A stretch of DNA of 64,000 bases from Spirosoma profusum (GTDB taxonomy: Bacteria > Bacteroidota > Bacteroidia > Cytophagales > Spirosomataceae), in NCBI RefSeq assembly GCF_014699005.1, contig NZ_JACWZY010000015.1:62001-126000 (forward strand). The letters run 5' to 3'. A program made the position numbers and the translations under genes. Within the stretch, counting starts at the first letter, position 1. Each line of letters begins with the position of its first letter. A model generated the notes under the pieces. The model was not told the origin of the DNA and made no database searches. It was given only the letters and a program-made list of their open reading frames with translations. Positions 46,741 through 56,665 of the stretch are shown one piece after another.

Positions 46741-47940
46741 ATGCAAACCACGCTCGAACCCCAAACCTCATTTGAGGTATCTGATAAAGGATTTTACGGA
46801 CATTTCGGTGGCGCGTTTATTCCCGAAATGCTGTACCCAAACGTAGAAGAATTACGGCAGAACTACCTCAACATCATCGCCGATCCCGAATTTCAGGCCG
46901 AATTTTGGCAGTTGCTGGAGGATTACGTTGGTCGGCCAACCCCTTTGTTTCTGGCCAAACGACTTTCGGAACAGGTTGGCGCGACGGTTTATCTTAAGCG
47001 CGAGGATTTGTGTCATACAGGTGCGCATAAAGTCAATAATACGATTGGACAGATTCTGGTGGCTCAACGACTCGGTAAAAAACGGATCGTGGCCGAAACC
47101 GGCGCCGGTCAGCATGGCGTGGCTACGGCAACCGTGTGTGCGCTGATGGGGCTGGAGTGCATCGTCTACATGGGTAGCATCGATATGGAACGTCAGAAAC
47201 CCAATGTTGACCGGATGCGGATGCTTGGCGCTACGGTTGTTCCTGCTACCTCCGGAAGCCAGACGCTTAAAGATGCTACCAATGAAGCCATGCGCCACTG
47301 GATCAACAATCCTGTCGACACGCACTACATCATCGGTTCGGTGGTTGGGCCTCACCCCTACCCTGACATGGTTGCCCGTTTCCAGTCGGTTATCTCCGAG
47401 GAAATTAAGAAGCAACTTCTTGCCAAAACGGGTCGCGAGAATCCTGACTACGTAGTGGCCTGTGTAGGCGGGGGCAGTAATGCAGCTGGCGCTTTTTTCC
47501 ATTATTTACATGAGCCCTCGGTACGTCTAGTGGCAGCGGAGGCTGCGGGTCAGGGTGTTACGTCGGGACACTCGGCGGCTACAACGGCGCTGGGTAAACC
47601 CGGTGTCCTGCACGGCAGCCGCACTATTCTGATGCAGACCGAAGACGGACAGGTTATTGAGCCCTACTCCATTTCTGCCGGCCTGGATTATCCGGGTATT
47701 GGTCCGCTACATGCGTACCTGTTCGACTCAGGCCGTGGTGATTTTTACGCCATTACCGACGACGACGCTTTACAGGCTGGTTTTCAGTTGAGCAAACTCG
47801 AAGGCATTATTCCGGCGCTGGAATCGGCCCACGCACTGGCCGCTTTATCGAAGATGAATCTCAAGCCAGAAGACGTAGTGGTGGTTTGTCTGTCAGGGCG
47901 TGGCGACAAGGATTTAGCTACATATTCAAAACATCTCTAG
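46741..47940 (+). CDS. trpB: tryptophan synthase beta chain
   Basis: PLP enzyme that joins indole and serine. It begins with [19 protein letters not shown]. The PLP Lys is in [50 protein letters not shown] and [18 protein letters not shown] are present. The 399-residue length is normal and typical of TrpB1. It starts 5 bases after the PIN gene. Confidence 0.97.
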   Translation: MQTTLEPQTSFEVSDKGFYGHFGGAFIPEMLYPNVEELRQNYLNIIADPEFQAEFWQLLEDYVGRPTPLFLAKRLSEQVGATVYLKREDLCHTGAHKVNNTIGQILVAQRLGKKRIVAETGAGQHGVATATVCALMGLECIVYMGSIDMERQKPNVDRMRMLGATVVPATSGSQTLKDATNEAMRHWINNPVDTHYIIGSVVGPHPYPDMVARFQSVISEEIKKQLLAKTGRENPDYVVACVGGGSNAAGAFFHYLHEPSVRLVAAEAAGQGVTSGHSAATTALGKPGVLHGSRTILMQTEDGQVIEPYSISAGLDYPGIGPLHAYLFDSGRGDFYAITDDDALQAGFQLSKLEGIIPALESAHALAALSKMNLKPEDVVVVCLSGRGDKDLATYSKHL

Positions 47941-47941
47941 G

Positions 47942-48005
47942 GTAGCGCGGACATCTTGTCCGCACTGTAGCTACTATGACTATGCGGACAAGATGTCCGC
48001 GTTAC
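47942..48005. repeat. inverted repeat of palindromic GCGGACATCTTGTCCGC units
   Basis: Two inverted segments, 47942-47966 and 47981-48005, agree in about 21 of 25 positions. Each contains GCGGACA-TCT-TGTCCGC, itself a palindrome. The element fills the trpB-trpA gap, starting right after the trpB TAG. Confidence 0.75.
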
Positions 48006-48008
48006 ATC

Positions 48009-48815
48009 ATGACTCAGGAACTTACTCAAAATCGCATTACCGATTTATTCGCACAAAAAAGCGAACGGCTATTAAGCATTTACTTCACGGCCGGATTTCC
48101 CAATCTTAACGATACGTTATCCATACTACGTAGTTTACAGGCCGCCGGGGTTGATTTTGTAGAAATCGGTATGCCCTATTCCGACCCGGTTGCTGATGGC
48201 GAAATCATTCAGCAAAGCAATGGTAAAGCGCTGGAAAACGGCATGTCGCTGAAGACGCTGTTTGCGCAGTTGGAAGGCTTCCGGGAGGAACGGTCCAGCG
48301 ATCCGGTTCGGATGCCGGTTCTGCTGATGGGTTATATCAATCCGGTGCTTCAGTTTGGGGTTGAAAACTTCTGCCGGAAATGTCAGGAAGTGGGCGTCGA
48401 TGGTGTTATTATCCCTGATCTGCCGCTTGATTTGTATTTGTCCGACTATGCCGCTACGTTCCGGGAATATGGCATTATAAATGTGAACCTCATTACCCCC
48501 CAAACGTCCGAAAGCCGCATTCGCAAAATTGACGAAGAGTCTGATGGATTTATTTACATGGTTTCCTCGGCCAGTATTACCGGCTCGACAAAGGGAGTAA
48601 GCGATTCCATGCGCGATTATTTCGAACGTATTCAAGCCATGAACCTGCGTAACCCACACCTGATTGGCTTTGGAATTAAGGACCATCAAACATTCGATAC
48701 AGCTAGCCAGTATTCAAACGGAGCCTTTATAGGAACTGCTTTCATCCGGCATTTAACGGAAAATGGTACGTCTGCCGAGAGCATTCGCGAGTTTGTGCAG
48801 TCGATTCGGGCGTAG
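48009..48815 (+). CDS. trpA: tryptophan synthase alpha chain
   Basis: Cleaves indole-3-glycerol phosphate to indole. The start at 48009 (MTQELTQNRITDLFAQK) is chosen; a frame from 47976 would translate the repeat. Motifs are SIYFTAGFPNLNDT, DFVEIGMPYSDPVADGEIIQ (catalytic Glu and Asp), DGVIIPDLPLD and FIYMVSSASITGSTKG. The 268-residue length is normal. Confidence 0.96.
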   Translation: MTQELTQNRITDLFAQKSERLLSIYFTAGFPNLNDTLSILRSLQAAGVDFVEIGMPYSDPVADGEIIQQSNGKALENGMSLKTLFAQLEGFREERSSDPVRMPVLLMGYINPVLQFGVENFCRKCQEVGVDGVIIPDLPLDLYLSDYAATFREYGIINVNLITPQTSESRIRKIDEESDGFIYMVSSASITGSTKGVSDSMRDYFERIQAMNLRNPHLIGFGIKDHQTFDTASQYSNGAFIGTAFIRHLTENGTSAESIREFVQSIRA

Positions 48816-48820
48816 TGGAT

Positions 48821-48828
48821 TACCTTTG
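48821..48828 (+). promoter_or_regulatory. candidate -7 box just before hisIE
   Basis: TACCTTTG matches TAnnTTTG exactly and ends 4 bases before the ATG at 48833. A TTTG lies at 48792-48795, but the 25-base spacer is longer than usual. If used, the transcript would be nearly leaderless, starting at about the ATG. The gene could also be reached by read-through from trpA. Confidence 0.4.
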
Positions 48829-48832
48829 CGTC

Positions 48833-49450
48833 ATGAATTCCGATATAAATTTCGATAAATCGCCCGATGGGCTTATTCCCGCTGTGATTCAGGATGCTCA
48901 AACGGGCAAGGTGCTGATGCTTGGGTACATGAATCGGTCGGCTTATGATAAAACGGTTGCCGAGAACGTAGTGACGTTTTTTAGCCGTAGCAAACAACGA
49001 CTCTGGACCAAAGGCGAAACGTCCACTAATTTTCTGCACGTTCAGGATATCCGGGTCGATTGCGATGGTGATACGTTGCTCATCAAAGCCAATCCCGCCG
49101 GTCCGGTTTGTCACACTGGCGCTGATACGTGTTTTGATGAAGTCAATCAAAATACCGCAGGCAAAGGTCAGTTTCTGAATTACCTTCAGAGTATCATTCA
49201 CGACCGAAAAGTGAACCCGTCCGAGAAATCGTATACTACTACGTTATTCAACCGGGGCGTCAACAAGATTGCGCAAAAGGTCGGTGAAGAAGCCGTCGAA
49301 TTAGTTATTGAGGCTAAAGATTCGAACGACGATCTGTTCAAAGGCGAAGCAGCCGACCTGCTCTTTCACTTCCTCGTGCTGCTCGAACAGAAAAATATTG
49401 ATTTAGACGACATTATCGCCGTATTAGAGCGTCGCCACGCGAAACAATAG
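48833..49450 (+). CDS. hisIE: bifunctional phosphoribosyl-AMP cyclohydrolase / phosphoribosyl-ATP pyrophosphatase
   Basis: Catalyses steps 2 and 3 of histidine synthesis. The start MNSDINFDKSPDGLIPAVIQDAQTGKVLMLGYMN at 48833 is chosen over a GTG at 48815 that overlaps trpA. The cyclohydrolase half has RSKQRLWTKGETS, DCDGDTLLIKANPAGPVCHTGADTCF (metal-binding). The pyrophosphatase half has KVGEEAVELVIEAKD and GEAADLLFHFLVLL. The 205-residue length is normal for the fusion. It directly follows trpA, which is unusual for a his gene. Confidence 0.95.
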   Translation: MNSDINFDKSPDGLIPAVIQDAQTGKVLMLGYMNRSAYDKTVAENVVTFFSRSKQRLWTKGETSTNFLHVQDIRVDCDGDTLLIKANPAGPVCHTGADTCFDEVNQNTAGKGQFLNYLQSIIHDRKVNPSEKSYTTTLFNRGVNKIAQKVGEEAVELVIEAKDSNDDLFKGEAADLLFHFLVLLEQKNIDLDDIIAVLERRHAKQ

Positions 49451-49469
49451 CGGTCTTTGTTAAGTTTGT

Positions 49470-49522
49470 CATTTCTAGAAACGTAAGCCTTTCGCTTGAC
49501 GGGCCACCTGTTTCTGGAAATG
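49470..49522. repeat. imperfect inverted repeat after hisIE
   Basis: CATTTCTAGAAAC (49470-49482) pairs with GTTTCTGGAAATG (49510-49522), 12 of 13 positions. It lies between hisIE and the holin-like gene and could be a weak terminator, but no T-run follows. Confidence 0.5.
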
Positions 49523-49546
49523 CTAACCATTTAAATCATTCACTAC

Positions 49547-49882
49547 ATGGGATTAATCATTCGAATTCTAATCAGCGCCGTGGCCGTCTGGATCGCGGCT
49601 TATTTTATTCCAGGCGTCTCCGTAACGGGGGGCATGGGTACGTATCTGATCGTGGCCATCGTACTCGGCTTTCTGAATGCTTTCATTAAGCCCGTGCTGA
49701 CGGTGCTAACTATTCCGATCACCATTGTTACGTTAGGGTTATTTTTGCTGGTGCTTAACGTATTGATGGTTTATTTGACCTCCTACTTAGTCCCTAATTT
49801 TCACGTAACAGGCTTTATTGCTGCGCTATTGTTCAGTATTGTGGTATCGATAATTACAGCCCTTATCGACGCAATTGTTTAA
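49547..49882 (+). CDS. phage-holin-family 4-TM membrane protein
   Basis: A 111-residue, very hydrophobic protein with about four membrane segments: IILISAVAVWIAAYFIPGVSV, YLIVAIVLGFLNAFI, PITIVTLGLFLLVLNVLMVYL and FIAALLFSIVVSIITALI. FxPGVSVTGxxTYLIVAIVLGFLNAFIKPVL is the signature of the phage_holin_4_2 family. Despite the name, members are widespread chromosomal proteins; no phage genes are nearby. The function is not known. Confidence 0.85.
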   Translation: MGLIIRILISAVAVWIAAYFIPGVSVTGGMGTYLIVAIVLGFLNAFIKPVLTVLTIPITIVTLGLFLLVLNVLMVYLTSYLVPNFHVTGFIAALLFSIVVSIITALIDAIV

Positions 49883-49898
49883 TATCTTAATCAATAGT

Positions 49899-49940
49899 AA
49901 ACAACAAACGCCATGTCGCCGATATGGCGTTTGTTGTTTT
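49899..49940 (+). terminator. long terminator hairpin
   Basis: AAACAACAAACGCCAT pairs with ATGGCGTTTGTTGTTT around a short loop, perfect in sequence and followed by TTG-rich DNA. It lies 17 bases after the holin-like gene stop and 18 bases before ridA. Confidence 0.75.
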
Positions 49941-49957
49941 GAACCATCCTACCTACT

Positions 49958-50335
49958 ATGACCTTTATTGAAACACCTGACGCACCCAAACCCGGCGGTC
50001 ACTATTCGCAGGCTGTCATTCATAATGGGCTGATATTCATCTCCGGTATTTTACCCATCACGCCCGACGGACGAAAGTTAAACGACGCTACTGTTGCCGA
50101 GCAAACAGAACAGATACTGGCTAATCTCGATGCAATTCTGACAGCTTCAGATAGTAAACGGGAGAACGTATTGAAAACCTCTGTGTTTATTGCTGATATT
50201 GAACACTGGAGCGAAGTGAACCGACTTTACGCACAGTTTTTTGGCGAACACCGGCCAGCCCGCTCCGTAGTTCCTTGCTCTCCTTTACATTATGGCTTTG
50301 GCATTGAACTGGAGGCCGTCGCTATCTTAATGTGA
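49958..50335 (+). CDS. ridA: RidA-family deaminase
   Basis: Hydrolyses reactive enamine/imine intermediates such as 2-aminoacrylate made by PLP enzymes. The 125 residues show the family features: GGHYSQAVIHNGLIFISG, EQTEQILANLDAIL, VLKTSVFIADIEHWSEVNRLYAQFF, and the key Arg in RPARSVVP. It is shortly downstream of the trp genes. It is convergent with the large macroglobulin gene, 42 bases apart. Confidence 0.93.
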   Translation: MTFIETPDAPKPGGHYSQAVIHNGLIFISGILPITPDGRKLNDATVAEQTEQILANLDAILTASDSKRENVLKTSVFIADIEHWSEVNRLYAQFFGEHRPARSVVPCSPLHYGFGIELEAVAILM

Positions 50336-50377
50336 ATGATAGCCATACTCAACGAAGAAAGCCGTTTGTCGACAACT

Positions 50378-53300
50378 CTACTTCGCACTTACCCGTACGC
50401 GCTCACCAGCCGAATGGGCCGCAAATTCGGGCGCGTAGAAACATTGTACCGTAGCAACTCCCGTTGAGAAATCGCCGGTTTGGGCTACGCGTAATTCGTA
50501 CTCAAACACATGCGTACCAACGGGTAAGTAGCTCATAAAGAAATCGGTGCTGGCGTCACGGGGCGATTCGTAATAGCCTAACCCATTCTGAAATTTATAG
50601 CCCGACAATACTGCCACAGGTTCAAAACCTGACGCCCGACTGTCTTTCAGATGCACGTACTCCATCACGCGGTCGGTTTTTAAAACGAGCCGTACCTTGA
50701 TGAGATCACCCGGTTTCAAGGACGTTTTTGGTGTAACCGACGTAATGACTGGCCCTTTCGGTGAATCCTTTTGCACGTAGAGTGTTTTCTGAACCGACAA
50801 CCCAGCACTCCCCGGCATCACTCGATCCAACGGCTCGAAATGTTGCCAGTAAAGCGCTCCCCAAGCCGGTCCATCGTTCGTTTTTGAAAGCTGAATTACG
50901 CCCATTTCGGGTTTAATCTCGGCGGCTGCGTAGGTTACTTTCTGATAACCAGTTACGGCATCCGATTTCGTTACCCGGCTTTCAATGGATTGCCCGCCCA
51001 GACTAACCTGCGTCGTAACACCCGTATTTAGCCAATCGCTGCCACGTAGCAGAATCGCGTAAATAGCCTCGGTAGTCGCTTTGGTCGATGACCACGACTG
51101 CGTTTGTTTCTGACGTAGCAGCCAGCGTTTCATATCATCAGTAGCTTTGTGGTCGGGCCTGATTTCTTCAAAAGCCTCAATAATGTACGACTGCGTTTCG
51201 ATAGGCGTCTGATACCAGTACAAGCCGCTTGTGTTATCGGGCCAGTACATACCCAATTCTTCCGATTCCCGTGCCCGCTCACGGAGCGAACGCAGGATAC
51301 CCTCCGCCGTTTTGACATCGCCGAAACGATACAACGCCATAGCCGAAAGCGCCTGTCCTTGCAGACTTTGTTTCGTCCACTCGTCGGCTATACGTTGTTT
51401 CAGGTAAGCCAGCATATTTTTATCGATGAACGTATCGAGGTAGAAACTCCGGGCGTACAGAAACTGAGCGGCTGAGAAGTACCAGCTACCGATGGCCTTC
51501 GTTTTCTTTTGCTGATCTAGTCTCTTCTGTTCTTCCACCCACTGCTTCATTTCATTATCGGCGTACAGCACGCCCTTAACGCGCATTTCCTCCACTTTCG
51601 ATTCCAGCGCGTCTGGAAAATCTACCTTCAATTTCTGCAAATGCCCGAGGCCACTCAGAATGTGCAACGTTATCGATAAATTGGGCTGCATACCGCCAAA
51701 CCAGCGGAATCCACCGCTTTCGGTCTGCAACTGTTTCAGCTTTTCGAATGCCTGAAACTGTTCGCTTTCCATCCGATTGGCATCCAGTAATTGGCCTAAT
51801 TTCGCCGTCCGTTCGGTTTCTGAACGGGCATCGGCCAGCCACGGGGAGTTTTCCAATGTAACGGCTTTTAATTCCTGATTAGCCTCTAACGGGCTTTTAG
51901 GCGGTGTTTTCTGCCACGTAGCAATTACCTCTCGAAACGCGGGTTTACGGCCTACAATATGAGCCGCCAGACTATTAGCATACAGCCGACTAAATAGCTG
52001 TTCCGCGCATTCGTAGCGATATTCCATCAAATATGGTAACGATTGCAGCGCGTACCAGGCCGGATTACTCGTCACTTCAACGGTCAGTCGTTCGTGCTTA
52101 GCGGGCAACTCCGGGCTGAGATTGGTCAGCGGTTTCAGCCGGAATTCTTTCTTTTCCTTTCCATTCACCCAGAACGGCTGCGAATCAGTTACGAGCATCC
52201 GATTGGGCAGAACAGGCACTGAGAACTCTTCGCCATCCGTAAAATTGCCCGATTGCGCCGTTAACCGACACGTAACAGCATCCAACCCAGCCGGAACAAT
52301 CAACGTCCAGCCAACCGCCTGCCCCTGTCCAGCCGCAACTGTTACGTTCGTTTGAAGCACCGACAGGCCCAATTTCTGGCTGATCGGCTCGCCGGTTAAA
52401 GCGTCCAGCAACGTAAGACTTGCCGTGACCGGCAGTGTTTTTTCGCTCAAGTTATTGACGCGGGCCGTTACGCGAATAGTATCACCCTCACGTAAGAAAC
52501 GGGGCGCGTTAGCGGTAATCATCAACTCTTTCTGCGTAATGATTTCGCGCTCTAACGTACCGGTTTTCAGGTCTTTCGTGTGTGCGAACGTCAGCAGACG
52601 CCAGCGAGTGAGGGCTTCGGGCATCGTGAATTTAAGTACTACATTACCCTGCGTGTCGGTCTGGAGTTGCGGGAAGAAAAACGCGGTTTCGTTGAAATTT
52701 CGGCGCGGATTTATAGCTGGCTCAGGCTTTGTCGATGAGTTGTTGTAAGGCTCCGACGTGTACGCGACACGCAATTGAGCCTCTGGAGCTGCTGCCATTG
52801 CCATCCCCGGAGCCATATCTCCATCTGCCGCATAGTTCCCCCGACCCTTTTTAGCTACACCACCGGTCACTGCTCTGGGTGCACCTCGTCCGCGAATCCT
52901 TATTCCCGAGCCATTGGCGTTTACGGCTAACTGGTCGTATTGACGTACCGGAACAGAAGGTTCCGGCTGATACCGATAAAACAAAGAATTACCCGACTGT
53001 ATACCAAAACCACCCGAACGCCAGCCGTAGAAAAATGGCGAATACGTAGTATAAAATGACGTAGGCCAGTTCAGTTCCGTAAAAGCATCCAGCGACGCAT
53101 CGTACATTGTAGTAACCAGTTCGGCGGACGTTTTATCCAGTCCTTTTACGGTTAACGTCCATTCTTCGCGATCACCGGGTTTAAGTTTACTGCGGAATGT
53201 TTTGGTGTCGATCGTAAGCTGCTTGTTGGTGAACGGCACCGTAATGGTTTGCGATTTCTGATAAAGTCGCCCGTTCTGAACCATCGCGAAATGAACGGCA

Positions 53301-56300
53301 AAGCCCCCCCGCTGTTTCTCACTGACCGGCAACGTAACGCGCCGGGGTTTCCCATCGGTTTTAAGCCACTCCTCCCGAACCAGTTTCCGATCTTCTTCCA
53401 CAGTCATCAATACCCAGGCCGGTTGATTATTACCAACCCAGAAAACCGCTTCTTCACCCGGTTCAGCCGTGGCTTTGCGAACCTGTAGCCAGCCATCGGG
53501 ACGTACCGAAGCCGTTGGTTGCTTGTCGTCAACAACAGAGAAGTAGGTTTTATCTTTGGTCGTCTCGCCCGTCGAATCGGTAAGCGTCAATTCTGCTACG
53601 TATTCGCCGGGAACGTAACGGCTCATATCTGGCTTGATCAGCGAATCTGCCGCATTTATAGCCTGCTGCTGCACTACGTTGCCTTTTGGCCAGGAGCGCG
53701 GGTCATTTTCATTGGCAAACAAATCGTTCGGGAATTGCTTTTCAAACTCCTCACGGCTCAACAATTGGCGGTCGGGGCGGTTCCACAGACGGGCGCGTAA
53801 CACGCGCGCAGGTGGCTGCAATTGGGAAATCATCAATTGGCCTTTCGCCGAAACCTTCTCTCCCGATTGATTCGTGACACGTAGCGAAAATGGTTTAGCG
53901 TCACCAATTTCGACCTGATCGGGAATGGTTAAATCAGCTTGTAGCGCTGTGTAACCGATACGTAGTGTTTGGGTGGTACTACGTGTCTCTCCGGCCTGAT
54001 CCGTTACGTCAATCGTTACGTCAAACTCAAAAACGGGATTTGATTCGCGGGATTGCTCACGATCGGGTGTGGCGACGAAGGTCAGCTTTACGTTCCCTTT
54101 TTCATCAGTTTGGGCAGTTCCGTTTGTAATTTCGGTTTGATTCGAATTACGTGGCGTATACCACCAGGACCAGCGCGGGCGAAGCTTCCGCACCACCCGA
54201 TAACGTACCTCAGCCTTATCGACAACGGCCCCGGAGAAGGTTTTGGCTTCGGCCGATAACGTAACGGTCTGACCCAATTTAAAAGCCTGTTTTATTGGCT
54301 TGGTTTTAACCTCAAACGTTGGTCGTTTGTATTCTTCTACGTTAATCGATGCACTGCCATAGGGCGTTTGCAGCGTCATGGTACCTGTAACCCGGCCAAC
54401 TGGCGCGGTGAAGTTTCCACTGAACGTACCGAACTCGTTGGTTTTCAGGTCTTGTTTCGCTACCGATTCGCCGTTCTGATCAAGCAGTTCAACCGTTACG
54501 TCCTGATTGGGCGTTACCGCAAACTGATTGGCTTTTCCGCTGTAAACCAGACCTTTTACATAAATCGGCTGACCCGGTCGGTAAATGGCTCGGTCCGTAA
54601 ATAGTCGTGCGTGCAATTTATTTTCTGGCTCCTGCTGATCCCTGGAATAGCCGTAATTATACTGACGTTCAGAGGCTAACGTATCACTACCGGAGGTCAT
54701 CAGCAAAAAAGACCCGCCATTGTATTGCTTTACATCCGCCGGTGGAATTTTCGCCCGACCATCTACATCTGTCGAGAAAACCTGACGCCCTTTCAAAAAG
54801 GCCAGCGTCGTTTCGCCCTCAATGCTTATCTGTACATTTTTAACCGGTTCGCCCGTCTGTCGATTCGTTACAAATACCTGTAAGCCTTCATTTTGGTACC
54901 GATTTGTCTGACTTATATAGCCCAGCGATGAAACGGTAAAGTCCGCGAATTGAACAGATTCGCTTTTCTCACTAAACGTAGCTTCGCTCGTAATCAGGAG
55001 AAGATAGTGCCCTATTGGTAATCCCGCCAATGGAATCTCGACAGAATGTAGATTCAGATCGCCGTCGTCGGGCAACGTAACGGTTTTTTCCGCTACGTTT
55101 GGGCGTTTCAGCCACGTACTGAATACTTTTTTTCGACGGTTATCATCCAGAAAATCAGTATTGGATTGGATATCCTTTATCGAAGTCTGAATAATCCGAT
55201 ACGTTATCTTATTGATATTCTGATAATTGAATAGAGCACGAAACGGCTGCTGTGGTACGTTTACGCGCTCTACCTGAACGGAATAATTCGGACGTAGCAG
55301 TCGATTCAACAACTGCCCAGCGTGCTTCCCGGCCAGCGTTTTCGGAAAACGGCTAATCAAATCCCGGCATAAATCAGCCGCCTTTTTATGATTCCAGCGT
55401 TTCGAATTAGCCGTTTCTGAGACTTGCCCTTCATCCGCGTCCAGCGGACGTACTGGCCCGCCGTAATTGCTCAGAAACTCGGCCAGTTGATAGGCGTAAA
55501 CCGCTTCGGTTGGCTTATTTTTATGCTGAACTATCTGTTGTTCAAGGATTTTCTGATAGAGTGAATCCCGCTCCGGTAACACACTGTACTGATGCACAAA
55601 AGCCAGCCGCAGCGCGTCGACGTCAGCAAGAGCGTCAGGATTTGCGTCGGAGAGATGTAGCGTCAATAATTCCTGATACAGCTCTAATGCCTGATAACGA
55701 CCTGATAATGAGTCGCGACTTTGAATCGGCAGTTTAACGAACGTAGCGGGTGCTGCGAAATAATCGGCCTGGTCCAGCTCGAAGCGGAAAACGGGTTTCA
55801 GCAAATCCGGTTCAGTATTCTGGAAAAAGTCGATAGCCCGATGCGCCAGCAAATCATAAAGTGTGGGACGTAGTGGCCGGACATCCGCATCGCCTTTTTC
55901 GATCAGGGCTTCGTAAGTCGAAATGGGCGTTTTCTGCAATAACTCCTTCGAACGTATTGAGCCCAGATACGCCTTAGTAATGGCCCCAACCATTTGCTGC
56001 GGGTCCCAGGTTGTAAAGTCATCGGATGATTTATCCGAGGTATTGACTGTTGTTCGGTTGTAGAACTTGTACCGATTCTGCTGAAAATACTGCCAATACG
56101 TATCGCCTAAAACCGACTGTAGAATCGACTTGGCCGGTTCGGGAATTTCGGCAATATCAGTCTGCAGCGAACGTACCAATTCCTTGAAGCCATTCTCATC
56201 CGAATACTGGCGATACGTTAGTCGGCGCATGGCCGCTTTCGTGGCCTGCGGATAATTTTTCTGAGCTTTCGCTTCCTTATAAATCCGCTCGGCGATTTCC

Positions 56301-56437
56301 AGCGCCGATTTTGGAAGGCCCTTTCCAGCCAACGAATCAGCTCGTTTCCAGTCGCGGTTGTAATCAGGCGGGGTGCGGTTTTGCCCTGATGCTGCCATGG
56401 CAAGCAGTATGAAGAAAATTGTTAAATGCGGTTGCAT
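50378..56437 (-). CDS. alpha-2-macroglobulin family protein, very large
   Basis: A 2019-residue exported protein. The signal MQPHLTIFFILLAMAASGQ starts at 56437; an upstream ATG at 56494 would add 19 residues. It has several macroglobulin-type modules (for example GQPIYVKGLVYSGKANQF and the strand KPTFEVKTKPIKQAFKLGQTV). The thioester motif is CAEQ in MEYRYECAEQLFSR, followed by a helical thioester domain and a C-terminal receptor-like domain (VLSGYKFQNGLGYYESPRDAS). A Gly/Ala/Arg-rich stretch with GRGAPRAVTGG may be a bait region. Such proteins trap proteases in the periplasm. No PBP1C gene is adjacent. Confidence 0.9.
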   Translation of the reverse strand: MQPHLTIFFILLAMAASGQNRTPPDYNRDWKRADSLAGKGLPKSALEIAERIYKEAKAQKNYPQATKAAMRRLTYRQYSDENGFKELVRSLQTDIAEIPEPAKSILQSVLGDTYWQYFQQNRYKFYNRTTVNTSDKSSDDFTTWDPQQMVGAITKAYLGSIRSKELLQKTPISTYEALIEKGDADVRPLRPTLYDLLAHRAIDFFQNTEPDLLKPVFRFELDQADYFAAPATFVKLPIQSRDSLSGRYQALELYQELLTLHLSDANPDALADVDALRLAFVHQYSVLPERDSLYQKILEQQIVQHKNKPTEAVYAYQLAEFLSNYGGPVRPLDADEGQVSETANSKRWNHKKAADLCRDLISRFPKTLAGKHAGQLLNRLLRPNYSVQVERVNVPQQPFRALFNYQNINKITYRIIQTSIKDIQSNTDFLDDNRRKKVFSTWLKRPNVAEKTVTLPDDGDLNLHSVEIPLAGLPIGHYLLLITSEATFSEKSESVQFADFTVSSLGYISQTNRYQNEGLQVFVTNRQTGEPVKNVQISIEGETTLAFLKGRQVFSTDVDGRAKIPPADVKQYNGGSFLLMTSGSDTLASERQYNYGYSRDQQEPENKLHARLFTDRAIYRPGQPIYVKGLVYSGKANQFAVTPNQDVTVELLDQNGESVAKQDLKTNEFGTFSGNFTAPVGRVTGTMTLQTPYGSASINVEEYKRPTFEVKTKPIKQAFKLGQTVTLSAEAKTFSGAVVDKAEVRYRVVRKLRPRWSWWYTPRNSNQTEITNGTAQTDEKGNVKLTFVATPDREQSRESNPVFEFDVTIDVTDQAGETRSTTQTLRIGYTALQADLTIPDQVEIGDAKPFSLRVTNQSGEKVSAKGQLMISQLQPPARVLRARLWNRPDRQLLSREEFEKQFPNDLFANENDPRSWPKGNVVQQQAINAADSLIKPDMSRYVPGEYVAELTLTDSTGETTKDKTYFSVVDDKQPTASVRPDGWLQVRKATAEPGEEAVFWVGNNQPAWVLMTVEEDRKLVREEWLKTDGKPRRVTLPVSEKQRGGFAVHFAMVQNGRLYQKSQTITVPFTNKQLTIDTKTFRSKLKPGDREEWTLTVKGLDKTSAELVTTMYDASLDAFTELNWPTSFYTTYSPFFYGWRSGGFGIQSGNSLFYRYQPEPSVPVRQYDQLAVNANGSGIRIRGRGAPRAVTGGVAKKGRGNYAADGDMAPGMAMAAAPEAQLRVAYTSEPYNNSSTKPEPAINPRRNFNETAFFFPQLQTDTQGNVVLKFTMPEALTRWRLLTFAHTKDLKTGTLEREIITQKELMITANAPRFLREGDTIRVTARVNNLSEKTLPVTASLTLLDALTGEPISQKLGLSVLQTNVTVAAGQGQAVGWTLIVPAGLDAVTCRLTAQSGNFTDGEEFSVPVLPNRMLVTDSQPFWVNGKEKKEFRLKPLTNLSPELPAKHERLTVEVTSNPAWYALQSLPYLMEYRYECAEQLFSRLYANSLAAHIVGRKPAFREVIATWQKTPPKSPLEANQELKAVTLENSPWLADARSETERTAKLGQLLDANRMESEQFQAFEKLKQLQTESGGFRWFGGMQPNLSITLHILSGLGHLQKLKVDFPDALESKVEEMRVKGVLYADNEMKQWVEEQKRLDQQKKTKAIGSWYFSAAQFLYARSFYLDTFIDKNMLAYLKQRIADEWTKQSLQGQALSAMALYRFGDVKTAEGILRSLRERARESEELGMYWPDNTSGLYWYQTPIETQSYIIEAFEEIRPDHKATDDMKRWLLRQKQTQSWSSTKATTEAIYAILLRGSDWLNTGVTTQVSLGGQSIESRVTKSDAVTGYQKVTYAAAEIKPEMGVIQLSKTNDGPAWGALYWQHFEPLDRVMPGSAGLSVQKTLYVQKDSPKGPVITSVTPKTSLKPGDLIKVRLVLKTDRVMEYVHLKDSRASGFEPVAVLSGYKFQNGLGYYESPRDASTDFFMSYLPVGTHVFEYELRVAQTGDFSTGVATVQCFYAPEFAAHSAGERVRVSAK

Positions 56438-56557
56438 AGTTTGTAGCGATGAATGCCTGTTGGGATAGATATGAAAAGAACTGTTTTTCCACAACGTTCG
56501 CTACTATGACTCTGGTTTAAGGAGAAGGGTTTAATTGTTCCTTTTTCTCACAAGGGA

Positions 56558-56645
56558 TTTGTCATGCTGACGAAGGAAGTATCTTAACGTATCCATATTC
56601 CTAAGTGAGGATACGTTAAGATGCTTCCTTCGTCGGCATGACAAA
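56558..56645. repeat. 37-bp inverted repeat, TCATGCTGA-type
   Basis: Arms 56558-56594 and 56609-56645 pair with two mismatches around a 14-nt loop. The core GTCATGCTGACGAAGGAAG is related to the repeat at 25368-25461. It lies upstream of the macroglobulin gene and downstream of the dehydrogenase gene, both on the minus strand. Confidence 0.85.
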
Positions 56646-56665
56646 AATTATACTGTCCTTTTCGA

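Noticed and set aside
46852..47502. 216-codon open frame opposite trpB
   Set aside because: Antisense shadow of a highly conserved enzyme; no start context and no recognisable domain.
48135..49201. two long minus-strand open frames opposite trpA and hisIE
   Set aside because: They mirror conserved plus-strand genes and show no protein-family signal of their own.
49547..49882. holin-family gene as a sign of a prophage
   Set aside because: The family is common on bacterial chromosomes, and the neighbours are hisIE and ridA with no phage genes.
52830..52920. GIRIRGRGAPRAVTGG as a TonB-receptor plug motif in the macroglobulin protein
   Set aside because: The surrounding sequence is macroglobulin-like and lacks plug and barrel domains; the likeness is limited to a few residues, so a bait or linker segment is more likely.
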